Notes: a model not told the origin generated them from the sequence alone. Numbered from the stretch's first letter, positions 39,768 to 50,719 are shown. The stretch: 64,000 nt of DNA from Streptomyces aurantiogriseus (GCF_014649375.1 NZ_BMSX01000011.1:248001-312000); one strand, 5' to 3'. A program made the numbers and translations.

Positions 39768-41078
39768 CTACGGACGGCCGTTCTCGCCCGCGAGGGACGG
39801 CGGAGTGAGCGGATTCATAGCGGTGACGTCCCTCGGGGCGATCGAGAAGCCCTGCCAGTGGACCGGCATGGGCTGCTGGTCCTCGTCCCGCGCGACATGG
39901 TGGAAGCCGACGTTGACCCAGGTCACGGGGTGCGTGAGCGTCTGGCCGTTCACCCACTTGTCGACGGAGTAGCCGTGCCGCGGGTTGGCGCAGAGGCGGA
40001 CGTTGTTGTTGGCGTACTGCTCGCACGCGTTGTACTCCGTGAAGTACACGTCGTGCTTCGTGAAGGGGCGTCCCGGGTACTTGCTCGTGGCGCCGGGGAC
40101 GATCTCGTACGAGCGCGGGTGGCCGTCCTTGTTCTTGCCGGTCGCGCTGACCACGCGCCACCAGCGCATGTTCGCGGCGTCGCCCGCGAGTTCCTTGGTG
40201 ACGGTGGTGCGGGTGGTCTTGTTGGTCGGGCCCTGGCCGCCGGGGGCGGGCGGGCTGACCACCGAGTCGTACTGCTCGACCTTGGTCTTGGAGGAGCCGT
40301 CGAGGCCGAAGTCGAGCCGCCAGAAGACGTTGTGGTTGTGGCTGGTGGAGTAGGCCTTGGCGCCCTTGCCGATGGGCCAGCCGCGGCCGTCACCGGCGTC
40401 GTAGTCGAAGGGCGAGAGGCTGCCGGTGGCGCCGACGTTCATGTTGATGGTGCCGTCGTCGGAGAAGCGCCACTCGGTGATGTACTCGTACCAGCTGACC
40501 TTGTTGACGGTGTAGACGAGCAGGTCCTTGCCCTGGGCCTGGTAGACCTTGCCCGAGTCGGTCTGCATGCGGTACGCGTGCCCGCGCGCGCGGGTCGTGG
40601 TGCACAGGCCTTTGACGTTCGGGTTCGTACTGTTGTACGCCTCGGGGACCTTCACCGTCTTGATGGTGCCGCCGGGGCACTCGCCGGGCGCCATGTTCAC
40701 CAGGCCCGAACCGAAGTTGTAGTCGGTGATGTCGTTGTACTCGTTCTTGCCGTCGTCGTACGGCACATGGATCTGGGCGAGCTTGGCACTGTTGAGGACC
40801 TGGATCGGGCGGGCCTCGCCGGGCGGCTGGTAGGAGATCTTCTCCAGGATGAGGCCGGACTTGGCCTCGAAGCGCCAGCACATGCGCCAGGTGGTGCCGT
40901 TCGAGAGCTTCTGCTGGATGCGGTAGGCGGCGCTGCAGTCGGCGGCCGCCGCCGGAGCCGCCTTCGGCTGGGCGGCAGCCGGGCCGGTACCGGTGGTCGT
41001 CGCGCCGGCGGCAAGCGCGGCCACGGACAGACCGAGGGCCGCTCCCTTGCGGGCACGGCTATTTCTGATCACGCGCAT
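39768..41078 (-). CDS. Copper amine oxidase catalytic-domain protein (exported)
   Basis: The 436-residue secreted protein (signal MRVIRNSRARKGAALGLSVA...AAA) matches the C-terminal catalytic domain of copper amine oxidases. The base-Asp region is NDITDYNFGSGLVNMAPGEC (about 115-134). The quinone-precursor Tyr is in VSWYEYITEWRF (about Tyr197). Two Cu-ligand His are in SHNHNVFWRLDFGL (247 and 249), and the third is in GFHHVARDEDQQPMPVHW (about 393-394). Such enzymes oxidise primary amines to aldehydes with ammonia and peroxide. The N-terminal N2/N3 domains are absent but occur in the gene upstream. The Asn normally before the cofactor Tyr is Trp here. Confidence 0.85.
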   Translation of the reverse strand: MRVIRNSRARKGAALGLSVAALAAGATTTGTGPAAAQPKAAPAAAADCSAAYRIQQKLSNGTTWRMCWRFEAKSGLILEKISYQPPGEARPIQVLNSAKLAQIHVPYDDGKNEYNDITDYNFGSGLVNMAPGECPGGTIKTVKVPEAYNSTNPNVKGLCTTTRARGHAYRMQTDSGKVYQAQGKDLLVYTVNKVSWYEYITEWRFSDDGTINMNVGATGSLSPFDYDAGDGRGWPIGKGAKAYSTSHNHNVFWRLDFGLDGSSKTKVEQYDSVVSPPAPGGQGPTNKTTRTTVTKELAGDAANMRWWRVVSATGKNKDGHPRSYEIVPGATSKYPGRPFTKHDVYFTEYNACEQYANNNVRLCANPRHGYSVDKWVNGQTLTHPVTWVNVGFHHVARDEDQQPMPVHWQGFSIAPRDVTAMNPLTPPSLAGENGRP

Positions 41079-41142
41079 GAGGAAAGGACTCCCTTTGCAT
41101 CCCTACGACGGGAGATGAAGGTTGGAAAACTGGACGGACGGG

Positions 41143-41982
41143 TCAGCCGGCGAGCCGGGCCACCTTGCGGGCGCTGAGGTCGATCACGAAGGACCGGGTG
41201 TCGATCCACGGCCCGTTCTTGACCTTCGGCAGCAGCCGGACGCAGCGGTGGATGCCGCACTGGTCGAGGACGGCGGGCTGGGCGCCCGGCGAGGCGCGGT
41301 ACACCATGCCGGCGAGCACCAGCTGGTCGGGCGAGGTGAGTTCCTTGCCGGTGGCGTCCTTGTAGTCCGCCTTCAGGCCCGCGCCCAGCGGGTCGGCGAT
41401 CAGCAGCTGGGCCGCCTCGGTCTGCTCGGCGGCGCTCAGCGGCGGCTGGACGCCCTGCCGGCTGGCGGTGCTCTCGACCTTGCCCGTGTCGAGGTTGACG
41501 GTCTTGGTGACGAGCGTGTCGTTCCTGTAGTCGTAGAAGGTGACCTCGGCGCGCCGGGGCGCGTCCGGGTCGTCGACCTCGTTCGCCGCGGGATCGGCGA
41601 GGTCCACGCTCAGGCGCTGCGGGCCGCGGTCGCCGTCGACGTCCTCGGTGGCGTTGAAGAGCTGCCGGTTGACCGCGAGACTCTGGACCCGCGCGATCTC
41701 GTCGTCGGTGAGCGGGTCGCGGCCCTGGCCCTTCCGGCCCTCGGCCGGCGCCTCCTCGACGACTCCGGGCTCGACCGCGGCCGAGCCGCCCTGCTGCCCG
41801 GCGCCCTGTCCGGCCCCCGCTCCGGCCGCCTGCTGCGCGGCCTGTCCGCTCGTGCTCCCTCCGGTTCCGTCCGCCCCTGCCGTGCCCGGCAGGGTGATCG
41901 CGATCATCGCGGCTGTACCGGCCACCGCTATGGCCGCGCCTGCCACCACCTTGCCCAGGTGGCGCCGCACTGTCGTGCGCAC
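41143..41982 (-). CDS. Exported protein resembling the N-terminal domains of copper amine oxidase
   Basis: The 279-residue protein has a Tat-like signal (TVRRHLGKVVAGAAIAVAG), a Gly/Ala/Gln-rich linker, and then a globular part. That part includes DPLTDDEIARVQSLAVNRQL, RAEVTFYDYRNDTLVTKTVN and KVESTASRQGVQPPLS, which resembles the N2/N3 domains that precede the catalytic domain in ordinary amine oxidases. It is 64 bases upstream of the catalytic-domain gene on the same strand. The simplest reading is that the two proteins together replace a single-chain enzyme. The similarity is from pattern memory only. Confidence 0.65.
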   Translation of the reverse strand: MRTTVRRHLGKVVAGAAIAVAGTAAMIAITLPGTAGADGTGGSTSGQAAQQAAGAGAGQGAGQQGGSAAVEPGVVEEAPAEGRKGQGRDPLTDDEIARVQSLAVNRQLFNATEDVDGDRGPQRLSVDLADPAANEVDDPDAPRRAEVTFYDYRNDTLVTKTVNLDTGKVESTASRQGVQPPLSAAEQTEAAQLLIADPLGAGLKADYKDATGKELTSPDQLVLAGMVYRASPGAQPAVLDQCGIHRCVRLLPKVKNGPWIDTRSFVIDLSARKVARLAG

Positions 41983-42173
41983 ATCTTCCCCCTACTCCCC
42001 CTGGTGCCCCGGGAGTACGTGATTGCCCCATTGATTCGGCACCCGCCGTCGGCCGGCGTGTGCACCGGTCGATGGGTAAGAGGGGCGTAAGTCACAGGTG
42101 GTTCCCTCACTTTCCGGGAGACTCGATGCCAAGGCACCCCCAGCGGGGCGGCACACCTGAAAGAGTCGTATCC

Positions 42174-44345
<2,172 letters not shown>

Positions 44346-44351
44346 GTCTCC

Positions 44352-46697
44352 ATGACCCCTGAGCGCCCCGCCCCCGTCGTGCCCACGGCCACCTACCGGC
44401 TCCAGCTGCAGCCCGGGTTCCCGTTCGCGGCCGCGGCGGCGGCCGTGCCGTACCTGGCCTCGCTCGGTGTGTCGCATCTGCATCTGTCGCCCGTCCTGGA
44501 GGCCGTGCCGGGCTCGCTGCACGGGTACGACGTGGTGGACCACGCGCGCGTGCGTGAGGAACTGGGCGGCGAGGAGGGGCTGCGGGCGCTGGCGCGCACC
44601 GCGCGGGAGCACGGACTCGGGCTGGTCGCGGACATCGTGCCGAACCACATGGCCGTGGTCCCGCGCCACAACCGCGCCCTGTGGGAGGTCCTGCGGGAGG
44701 GCCCGAAGTCGCCGTACGCGCGCTGGTTCGACATCGACTGGGAGACGCAGGGCGGCCAGGTGCTGCTGCCGGTGCTCGGCGGGCCGCTGGGCGATTTGAT
44801 GGACGAGCTGCGCGTCGACGGTGAGGTCCTGCGCTACCACGACCATGTCTTCCCGCTGCGCGAGGGCACCGAGGACCTGCCGTTGCCGCAGTTGCTGGAC
44901 GCGCAGTGGTACCGGCCGGTGTGGTGGCGGCTGGCCCGCACCGAGCTGAACTACCGGCGGTTCTTCAGTATCTCGGAGCTGATCGGGGTGCGCGTGGAGG
45001 ACCCGGAGGTCTTCGAGGCCACGCACGCGAAGATCTTCCAGCTGCTGCACGAGGGGGTGCTCGACGGGCTGCGCGTCGACCACCCCGACGGGCTCGCCGA
45101 CCCCGACACGTATCTGGCGCGGCTGTACGAGGCGAGCGGGGGCCGCTGGACGGTCGTCGAGAAGATCCTCGCCGACGGGGAGCCCCTGCCGGACTCCTGG
45201 CCGGTCGCCGGCACCACCGGTTACGACGCCCTCCGGCACGTCGACGGCCTCTTCACGGACCCCGCGGGCGCCGGGGAACTCCTGGAGCTCTACCGGCACT
45301 TCGCGGCCCCGCAGACGGACCGGGGCGGGGACTGGGCGGCGACCGTACGGCGGGCGGCGTACGCGGTGCTCTCGCACGAGCTGGCCGCCGAGGTGGACCG
45401 ACTGACCCGGACGGCGACCCGCGTGTGCGCCACCTCCCCGGACCCCGCGCTGCGCGACCGGGCGCCCTGGGCGCTGCGCACGGCCCTGGAGGAGCTGCTC
45501 GTGCGCATGGAGGTCTACCGGCCGTACACCTCGGGCGACCCGGCCGCCGTCGTCACCGAGGAGGCCGCCGAGGAGGCGCGGCTCGCCTTCGTCGTGCCCG
45601 AGGAGGCGGGGGCGGTCGACGTGGTGCGCGCTCTGGTGCTGGGGCAGGGCACGGGGCCGGCCGCCGTGGAGTTCCGGTCGCGGTTCGCGCAGACGGCGTC
45701 CGCCCTGCGGGCCAAGTCGGTGGAGGACACGGCGTTCTACCGGTACGTGCCGCTGCTGTCGGCGAACGAGGTGGGGGGCGATCCGGGCCGGCAGGGTGTG
45801 TCGCCGGCCGGCTTCCACGCCTACTGCGCGCGCGTGCAGCGCGACTGGCCGGTCACCGGGACGGTCGTGTCGACGCACGACACCAAGCGCAGCGCCGACG
45901 TGCGGGCCGCGCTGGCGGTGCTCTCCGAGTGCCCGGAGCGCTGGGCGGAGGTCCTGGAGCAGGTGACGCGGGCCGAGGAGGCCGTGCCGGACGGGCAGAC
46001 GGCGTGGGCGGCCTGGCAGACGGTGTTCGGACTCGGACCGGCGTCCCCGGAGCGCGTCCAGGAGGCGTTGCTCAAGCATGTGCGCGAGGCGGGCCTGTAC
46101 ACGAGCTGGACGGAGCAGGAGCCGCCGTACGAGGAGGCGGTGGCGGCGTTCGTCGCGGCCGGGCCGTGCGGGCCGCCGGGCGAGCGGGTGGCCGCGCTGC
46201 GGGCCGCGCTGGAGCCGCACGTCCGGGCCAACATGCTGGGCACGGCACTGGTGCACCTGACGATGCCGGGGGTGCCGGACGTCTACCAGGGCACGGAGAG
46301 CGAGTACCGGGCGCTGGTGGACCCGGACAACCGGCGTCCCGTGCCTCTCCCGCCGGAGGATTCCGGCGACAAGGGGGAGGTGACGGCGGCGGCGCTGCGG
46401 CTGCGCCGGCGGCGGCCGGAGGTCTTCGGGGAGTCGGCGACGTACGAGCCGCTGGCCGTCGAGGGGCCGGCCGCGGACCACTGTCTGGCGTTCGCGCGCT
46501 CCGGTGAGGTCGTCACCGCCGTGACGCGGCTGTCGCTGCGGCTGGCGGAGGCGGGCGGCTGGCGGGAGACGCGGCTGGCGTTGCCGCCGGGGCGGTGGGC
46601 CGACGTCCTGGAGCGCGGGCGGGAGTTCACGGGGCACGCGCGCGTGGAAGAGTTGTTCGCGCGGCGGCCGGTGGCTCTGCTGGAGCGGACGGGCTGA
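44352..46697 (+). CDS. treY: Malto-oligosyltrehalose synthase TreY
   Basis: The 781-residue GH13 enzyme converts the reducing-end glucose pair of a maltodextrin into a trehalose unit. Diagnostic segments are TYRLQLQPGFPFAAAAAAVP, SVDI-like VADIVPNHMAVVP, LDGLRVDHPDGLADPDTYLA (nucleophile Asp), WTVVEKILADGEPLPDSWPV (acid Glu), GTTGYDALRHVDGLF, and VVSTHDTKRSADVRAAL (third acid). It starts 6 bases after glgX and is followed at 18 bases by a GNAT gene. Its partner treZ lies 4.8 kb downstream on the same strand. Confidence 0.97.
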   Translation: MTPERPAPVVPTATYRLQLQPGFPFAAAAAAVPYLASLGVSHLHLSPVLEAVPGSLHGYDVVDHARVREELGGEEGLRALARTAREHGLGLVADIVPNHMAVVPRHNRALWEVLREGPKSPYARWFDIDWETQGGQVLLPVLGGPLGDLMDELRVDGEVLRYHDHVFPLREGTEDLPLPQLLDAQWYRPVWWRLARTELNYRRFFSISELIGVRVEDPEVFEATHAKIFQLLHEGVLDGLRVDHPDGLADPDTYLARLYEASGGRWTVVEKILADGEPLPDSWPVAGTTGYDALRHVDGLFTDPAGAGELLELYRHFAAPQTDRGGDWAATVRRAAYAVLSHELAAEVDRLTRTATRVCATSPDPALRDRAPWALRTALEELLVRMEVYRPYTSGDPAAVVTEEAAEEARLAFVVPEEAGAVDVVRALVLGQGTGPAAVEFRSRFAQTASALRAKSVEDTAFYRYVPLLSANEVGGDPGRQGVSPAGFHAYCARVQRDWPVTGTVVSTHDTKRSADVRAALAVLSECPERWAEVLEQVTRAEEAVPDGQTAWAAWQTVFGLGPASPERVQEALLKHVREAGLYTSWTEQEPPYEEAVAAFVAAGPCGPPGERVAALRAALEPHVRANMLGTALVHLTMPGVPDVYQGTESEYRALVDPDNRRPVPLPPEDSGDKGEVTAAALRLRRRRPEVFGESATYEPLAVEGPAADHCLAFARSGEVVTAVTRLSLRLAEAGGWRETRLALPPGRWADVLERGREFTGHARVEELFARRPVALLERTG

Positions 46698-46715
46698 GGA
46701 CGGCGGGAGGCACGC

Positions 46716-47360
46716 ATGGCGGAGTACACGGCGAGACCCCTGTCCGGGGACACCTGGGCGGACTTCGCGCGGCTGGTCGAGCGGCACGGCGGTGTGTTCG
46801 GTGGCTGCTGGTGCATGGCCTTCCACGCCGAGGGCGTCGGGCGCTCGAAGACGCCGGCACAGAACCGCGCCGAGAAGGAGTCCCACGTCCGGGAGGGCCG
46901 GGCGCACGCCACGCTCGTGTACGACGGTGCGGAGTGTGTGGGCTGGTGTCAGTTCGGTCCGGTCGCCGAGCTGCCGCGCATCAAGCACCGGCGGGCCTAC
47001 GAGGCCGGGCTCGGCGAGGAGGGCGCAGGGGGCGGTGGGGCCGGGCTGCCGGACTGGCGGATCACCTGCTTCTTCGTCGACCGCGCGTACCGGCGTCGCG
47101 GTGTCGCGTCCGCCGGACTCGACGGCGCGCTGCGCGAGATCGCCCGGCTCGGCGGCGGGACGGTGGAGAGCTACCCGGAGGACGTGGCCGGCCGGTCGGT
47201 GTCCGCGTCGTTCCTGCACAACGGCACCGTGGCGCTGTTCGAGAGCCGGGGGTTCACCCGGAGCCGGTCCCTGGGCAAGCACCACTGGGTGGTGGCGCGG
47301 ACGGTGTCCGCCGTGGATGCGTCCGGGCGCCCCCGGGAAGCTCCCCCACCGCGTCCTTGA
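46716..47360 (+). CDS. GNAT-family N-acetyltransferase
   Basis: The 214-residue protein is a GNAT enzyme with an unusual N-terminal half containing HGGVFGGCWCMAFHAEGVGR, a Cys-rich sequence seen in one actinobacterial GNAT group. It has the acetyl-CoA site DWRITCFFVDRAYRRRGVAS (RRRGVA loop) and a C-terminal ALFESRGFTRSRSLGKHHWV. It follows treY by 18 bases and probably shares its transcript. The acceptor is unknown; no link to trehalose metabolism is evident. Confidence 0.88.
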   Translation: MAEYTARPLSGDTWADFARLVERHGGVFGGCWCMAFHAEGVGRSKTPAQNRAEKESHVREGRAHATLVYDGAECVGWCQFGPVAELPRIKHRRAYEAGLGEEGAGGGGAGLPDWRITCFFVDRAYRRRGVASAGLDGALREIARLGGGTVESYPEDVAGRSVSASFLHNGTVALFESRGFTRSRSLGKHHWVVARTVSAVDASGRPREAPPPRP

Positions 47361-47408
47361 CACCGCGTGGCGTCCGTGGGGTACTGCGGATGCGAGGGCC
47401 GGGCGGAC

Positions 47409-48665
47409 GTGACGGGGGTGAGTCTCCTGCCGGAGTTGCGCTACCCCACGGTGACCGAACTGACTTTCTCCGCCCAGGCGTTGGCCGCGCTCCGACCCGG
47501 TCTGTGCGTGTTGCGACAGGTGGGCCTCTCCCGCGCCGGGCGGCCCCTGCACCTGCTGTCCGTGGGGCACGCCCGGCGGGCCGTGCTGGTGGTCGCCGGG
47601 GCCCACGCGAACGAGCCGACCGGCGGACCGACGCTTCTCGCCCTGGCCGAACGGGTGGTGCACGAGCGGGAGTTGCGGGACGGCACGTCCTGGCACTTCC
47701 TGTTGTGCGCGGACCCCGACGGGGCGAGCCTGCACGTGACCCCGGCGCCGCGCAGTCTGCTCGAGTACCACCTGGGCTTCTTCCGGCCCGCGGGCCCGGA
47801 GCAGCCCGAGTGGTCGCCCGCCGTCCTCCCGCCCGACCGGCTGCCGCCCGAGACGCGCGCGCTGACCCAGGTCATCGACGAGCTGCGGCCCTACCTCCAG
47901 GTGACGCTGCACGGCACCGATCTGGGCGGCAGCTGGGTGCAGTTGACGAAGGACATCCCGGGTCTCGCCGAACCGTTCGCGAAGTCCGCGGCGCAGTTGC
48001 ACATCCCGGTGGAGACGGGCGCCTCCGACGCGGCGGGCTGGCCGACGTCCGGGCCCGGCGTGCACGTGATGCCGGGGCCGGGGGCGGGGGTGGCGTACCC
48101 GAGCATGCCGGACGACGCACGGCACAGCACCTGGTACCACGCCCATCGCTACGGCGGCCTGACCGCGGTCGTGGAGGTGCCGATGTGGGCGAGCGACCTG
48201 GTGGACGACCCCGCCCCGCACCCCGCCCCGGCCGCGGCGATCCGGCGCCTCGCGGTCCGGCTGCTGCGCGACACCCGGGAGGTGGAGCGGGTCCTCACGG
48301 AGGCGCTGCCGCGCCTGGAGGGCGTGGACGGCCCGCTGCTGAGAGCGGCCCGCTGGGCACTGGAGCTGGTGCCGGGCCTGGCCGCGGACTGGACCCACAC
48401 CCCGCCGGCCGGCACGACGATGGCGTACGTCGGCAGCGTCGACGCCTTCGCCCGCCGGCTGCCGCTGCGGGCGGCGGCGATGCTGCGGCGGGTCCTCCAG
48501 GAGCAGGAGGACGACGCGGCCCCCCGGCTGGGGCGCCTGGTGGAAACCTGGAGCGAGGCCTTCGCCGAACGCTTCCGTGCCCGCTGGGTGCCCTTGGAGC
48601 ACCAGGTGGAGCACCAGTCCCGCACGGTCGTCGCGGCGGCGCTGCACGCGCGCGAGGGGACGTAG
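47409..48665 (+). CDS. M14-family zinc carboxypeptidase-like protein (paralog A)
   Basis: The 418-residue product has the M14 zinc site VVAGAHANEPTGGPT (HxxE at residues 66 and 69), the third ligand VTLHGTDLGGSW, and the catalytic Glu region LTAVVEVPMWASDL. No signal peptide is seen, so it is cytoplasmic. It is a clear paralog of the gene at 49235-50554 on the opposite strand, sharing the RYPTV start, SRAGRPLHLLSVGHARRAVL, and the HANEP and PMW motifs. GTG 47409 is preferred because it lies just before LLPELRYPTV; the frame is open upstream. A small-peptide or amide-hydrolase role is likely. Confidence 0.85.
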   Translation: MTGVSLLPELRYPTVTELTFSAQALAALRPGLCVLRQVGLSRAGRPLHLLSVGHARRAVLVVAGAHANEPTGGPTLLALAERVVHERELRDGTSWHFLLCADPDGASLHVTPAPRSLLEYHLGFFRPAGPEQPEWSPAVLPPDRLPPETRALTQVIDELRPYLQVTLHGTDLGGSWVQLTKDIPGLAEPFAKSAAQLHIPVETGASDAAGWPTSGPGVHVMPGPGAGVAYPSMPDDARHSTWYHAHRYGGLTAVVEVPMWASDLVDDPAPHPAPAAAIRRLAVRLLRDTREVERVLTEALPRLEGVDGPLLRAARWALELVPGLAADWTHTPPAGTTMAYVGSVDAFARRLPLRAAAMLRRVLQEQEDDAAPRLGRLVETWSEAFAERFRARWVPLEHQVEHQSRTVVAAALHAREGT

Positions 48666-48740
48666 GGCTCGAAGGGCTCGGTGGTCTCAGAGAGCCCGGT
48701 GGGCCAGAGAGCTCGGAGGGACACGGCGGCTTCGGGCACG

Positions 48741-48776
48741 CGCGGCTTCGGGCACGCGCGTGTGCCCGAAGCCGCG
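48741..48776. terminator. Bidirectional hairpin terminator
   Basis: CGCGGCTTCGGGCAC (48741-48755) and GTGCCCGAAGCCGCG (48762-48776) form a perfect 15-bp stem with a 6-base loop. The left arm is also duplicated at 48727-48742. It lies between the stops of carboxypeptidase A and the protease inhibitor. Confidence 0.88.
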
Positions 48777-48785
48777 TCGCGGTTC

Positions 48786-49238
48786 TCACAACCCCGGCAG
48801 GTCGGGCAGCTCCGACGGCTGCGCGTCGTCGAGGGCGAACACCGCGCCCGTCTCCGCGCCCATCACACAGCGGTTGGCGAAGGTCTTCTCGTACTCGACC
48901 GGGTGGCCGTTCCACTGGCCGCGCGCGTGCGCGGTCACCGGGGCGTAGACGAGGCTGCAGATGGTGTCCTTCCGCGCGGGTACGGCGCGCAGGTCGCCGT
49001 CCGCCGCCGCCAGCTCCGCGCAGGCCTCGGTGGCGCGGGAGTGGCCGTGGGGCGGATCGCACAGGAGCAGGGTGCCGCGGCTGTCGCTGACGCGGGAGTC
49101 GCCCTCGGTGACGGTGAGCCGGAGCCAGTTGCCGGTGTCGCCGGGCGCCGAGGCCTGGGCGGGGGTGACGGCGGTGAGGACGAGGGCGGCCGTGGCCGGC
49201 AGGGCGGCCAGAAGGCTGTGTGTGGGGAAGTGTTTCAT
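48786..49238 (-). CDS. Subtilisin-inhibitor-like (SSI) secreted protease inhibitor
   Basis: The 150-residue protein has a signal peptide (MKHFPTHSLLAALPATAALV...AQA) and a mature SSI domain. The four cysteines (60, 73, 94, 124) match the two SSI disulfides, and WNGHPVEYEKTFANRC is diagnostic. The reactive site reads CSLVY where typical SSI has CPMVY, so P1 is Leu96 and P2 is Ser instead of Pro, suggesting inhibition of subtilisin- or chymotrypsin-like proteases. An acidic, Pro-containing extension follows the domain. Its ATG overlaps the stop of carboxypeptidase B (ATGA), so it is translationally coupled to it. Confidence 0.92.
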   Translation of the reverse strand: MKHFPTHSLLAALPATAALVLTAVTPAQASAPGDTGNWLRLTVTEGDSRVSDSRGTLLLCDPPHGHSRATEACAELAAADGDLRAVPARKDTICSLVYAPVTAHARGQWNGHPVEYEKTFANRCVMGAETGAVFALDDAQPSELPDLPGL

Positions 49239-50554
49239 TCCCGGTGCATCGGCACGGCGGCCTGCGTTCCCCAGTCCGGCTCACCCGATCGTGCGGGGGC
49301 GGAGGTCTGCCGTTCGGCGAGTTCGAACGCGGCGAGCACGATCCTCGCCTGGTACTCCACCTGGCGGGCCACGGGGATCCAGCGCGCCCCGCAGTCCTCG
49401 TAGTCGGCGCACCACGCGTCGATGAGCCCGTCCAGCTCCGGCAGCACCCCGGCCGGCTCGGGCCCGGCGCCGGTGACGAGCTGGTGCAGCAGGCCAGCCG
49501 TCCGTACGGCGATACGGCGGCCGGCGATGCGCAGGGCGGCCAGATGGGCGGTACTGAGCGGCGGGAGCGGGTGGGTGGGGTCGCCGGCGTCGGGGTCCCA
49601 GGCGTCGGCGAGGCCGGGGCAGACGAGTAGGTAGTCGTCGATCGGTGCGAGCAGGCGTGCCGCGTCGGGGGCGTCGGCCAGACGGGGCCGCACGCGCGCG
49701 AGGACGCGTTCCAGGACCCGGGTGTCGTGGCGCAGGCTCCGGCTCACGGTGCGCAGCACGGCGTCCCGGTCGGCGGGCGGGGAGTCGTCCTCGACGGCGG
49801 CGACGCCCCACATGGGTGCCTCGACGACCGCGGTGAACGTGCCGTGCCGGTGCGGGTGGTACCAGGTCGACTCGACGGCGGCTTCGGTGATGGCGGCGGC
49901 CAGGTCGCGGGGGCGCGGGGGCGGGATCCGGTAGACGGCGGGACCCAGGCCGGGCCAGTACAGGGTGTCGTAGGGGCCGAGTTCGCGGGGGATGCCCAAT
50001 CCCGCGGCGGTCCGGGCCACGGCCTCGGGGAGTCCGGGCAGGTCACGGGTGAGTTCCACGAAGCCGCCGCCGACGTCGACGCCGTGCAGCGAGCACTGGA
50101 AGAAAGGTTTCAGTTCATCCTGGAGGCCGAGCAGCGCCCGTGTCTCCGGCAGCGTGGCGGCCGCCGCCCCCTCGGGCAGCCACTCGGGCTGTTCGCGGAA
50201 GCCTGGGCGGAAGAACCGCCGGAAGTAGCGGCCGAGGGTGTACGGGCCGGACAGCCAGCCCTCGTTGCGGCGCAGCCCGTCGGGGTCGAGGCACAGCAGC
50301 AGGTTCCAGGTGGCGTCGGCGCCCTCCGTGAGCCGCGGGTCGGCGAGGACGCGTTCGGCCAGCCACAGGACGGTGGCGCCGCCCACGGGCTCGTTGGCGT
50401 GCGGTCCGGCGACGACGAGGGCCTGGCGGGCGCCGTGGCCGACGGAGAGCAGCCACAGGGGCGTGCCCGCGCGGGAGACCCCGACCTGGCGCAGCCGGGC
50501 GTCCCCGGGCCTGCGGGCGACGAGCGCGGCCGCGCGGGCCGCGAGTTCGTCCAC
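49235..50554 (-). CDS. M14-family zinc carboxypeptidase-like protein (paralog B)
   Basis: The 439-residue protein shares the M14 motifs of paralog A: ALVVAGPHANEPVGGATVLW (HxxE), FFQCSLHGVDVGGGFVELTR (third His), and TFTAVVEAPMWGVAAVEDD (catalytic Glu). The GTG at 50554 is the first usual start. Nine codons upstream a CTG (50581) has a perfect GGAGGT five bases before it, and gives PPLLRYPTVDEL, which matches the RYPTV start of paralog A. The true start may thus be CTG. The gene is followed by the SSI inhibitor with a four-base overlap. It has no signal peptide. Confidence 0.85.
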   Translation of the reverse strand: MDELAARAAALVARRPGDARLRQVGVSRAGTPLWLLSVGHGARQALVVAGPHANEPVGGATVLWLAERVLADPRLTEGADATWNLLLCLDPDGLRRNEGWLSGPYTLGRYFRRFFRPGFREQPEWLPEGAAAATLPETRALLGLQDELKPFFQCSLHGVDVGGGFVELTRDLPGLPEAVARTAAGLGIPRELGPYDTLYWPGLGPAVYRIPPPRPRDLAAAITEAAVESTWYHPHRHGTFTAVVEAPMWGVAAVEDDSPPADRDAVLRTVSRSLRHDTRVLERVLARVRPRLADAPDAARLLAPIDDYLLVCPGLADAWDPDAGDPTHPLPPLSTAHLAALRIAGRRIAVRTAGLLHQLVTGAGPEPAGVLPELDGLIDAWCADYEDCGARWIPVARQVEYQARIVLAAFELAERQTSAPARSGEPDWGTQAAVPMHRE

Positions 50555-50693
50555 GGTCGGGTAGCGCAGGAGTGGCGGCAGGACACACCTCCGCGTCGGA
50601 GCGCCGTCGGTTCATCAGGTGTACGCGGTGTACGCACAGTGAGTCATGGCACGGGAGGTACGTCAACACCGCGTTGGGCGGCCCGATTTGCGG

Positions 50694-50719
50694 CCGGTTC
50701 AGTTCGCCGGTTCAGTTCG
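50694..50719. repeat. 13-bp tandem duplication over the stop of the FHA gene
   Basis: CCGGTTCAGTTCG occurs twice in tandem (50694-50706 and 50707-50719). The second copy contains the complement of the FHA gene stop (50712-50714). Confidence 0.85.
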
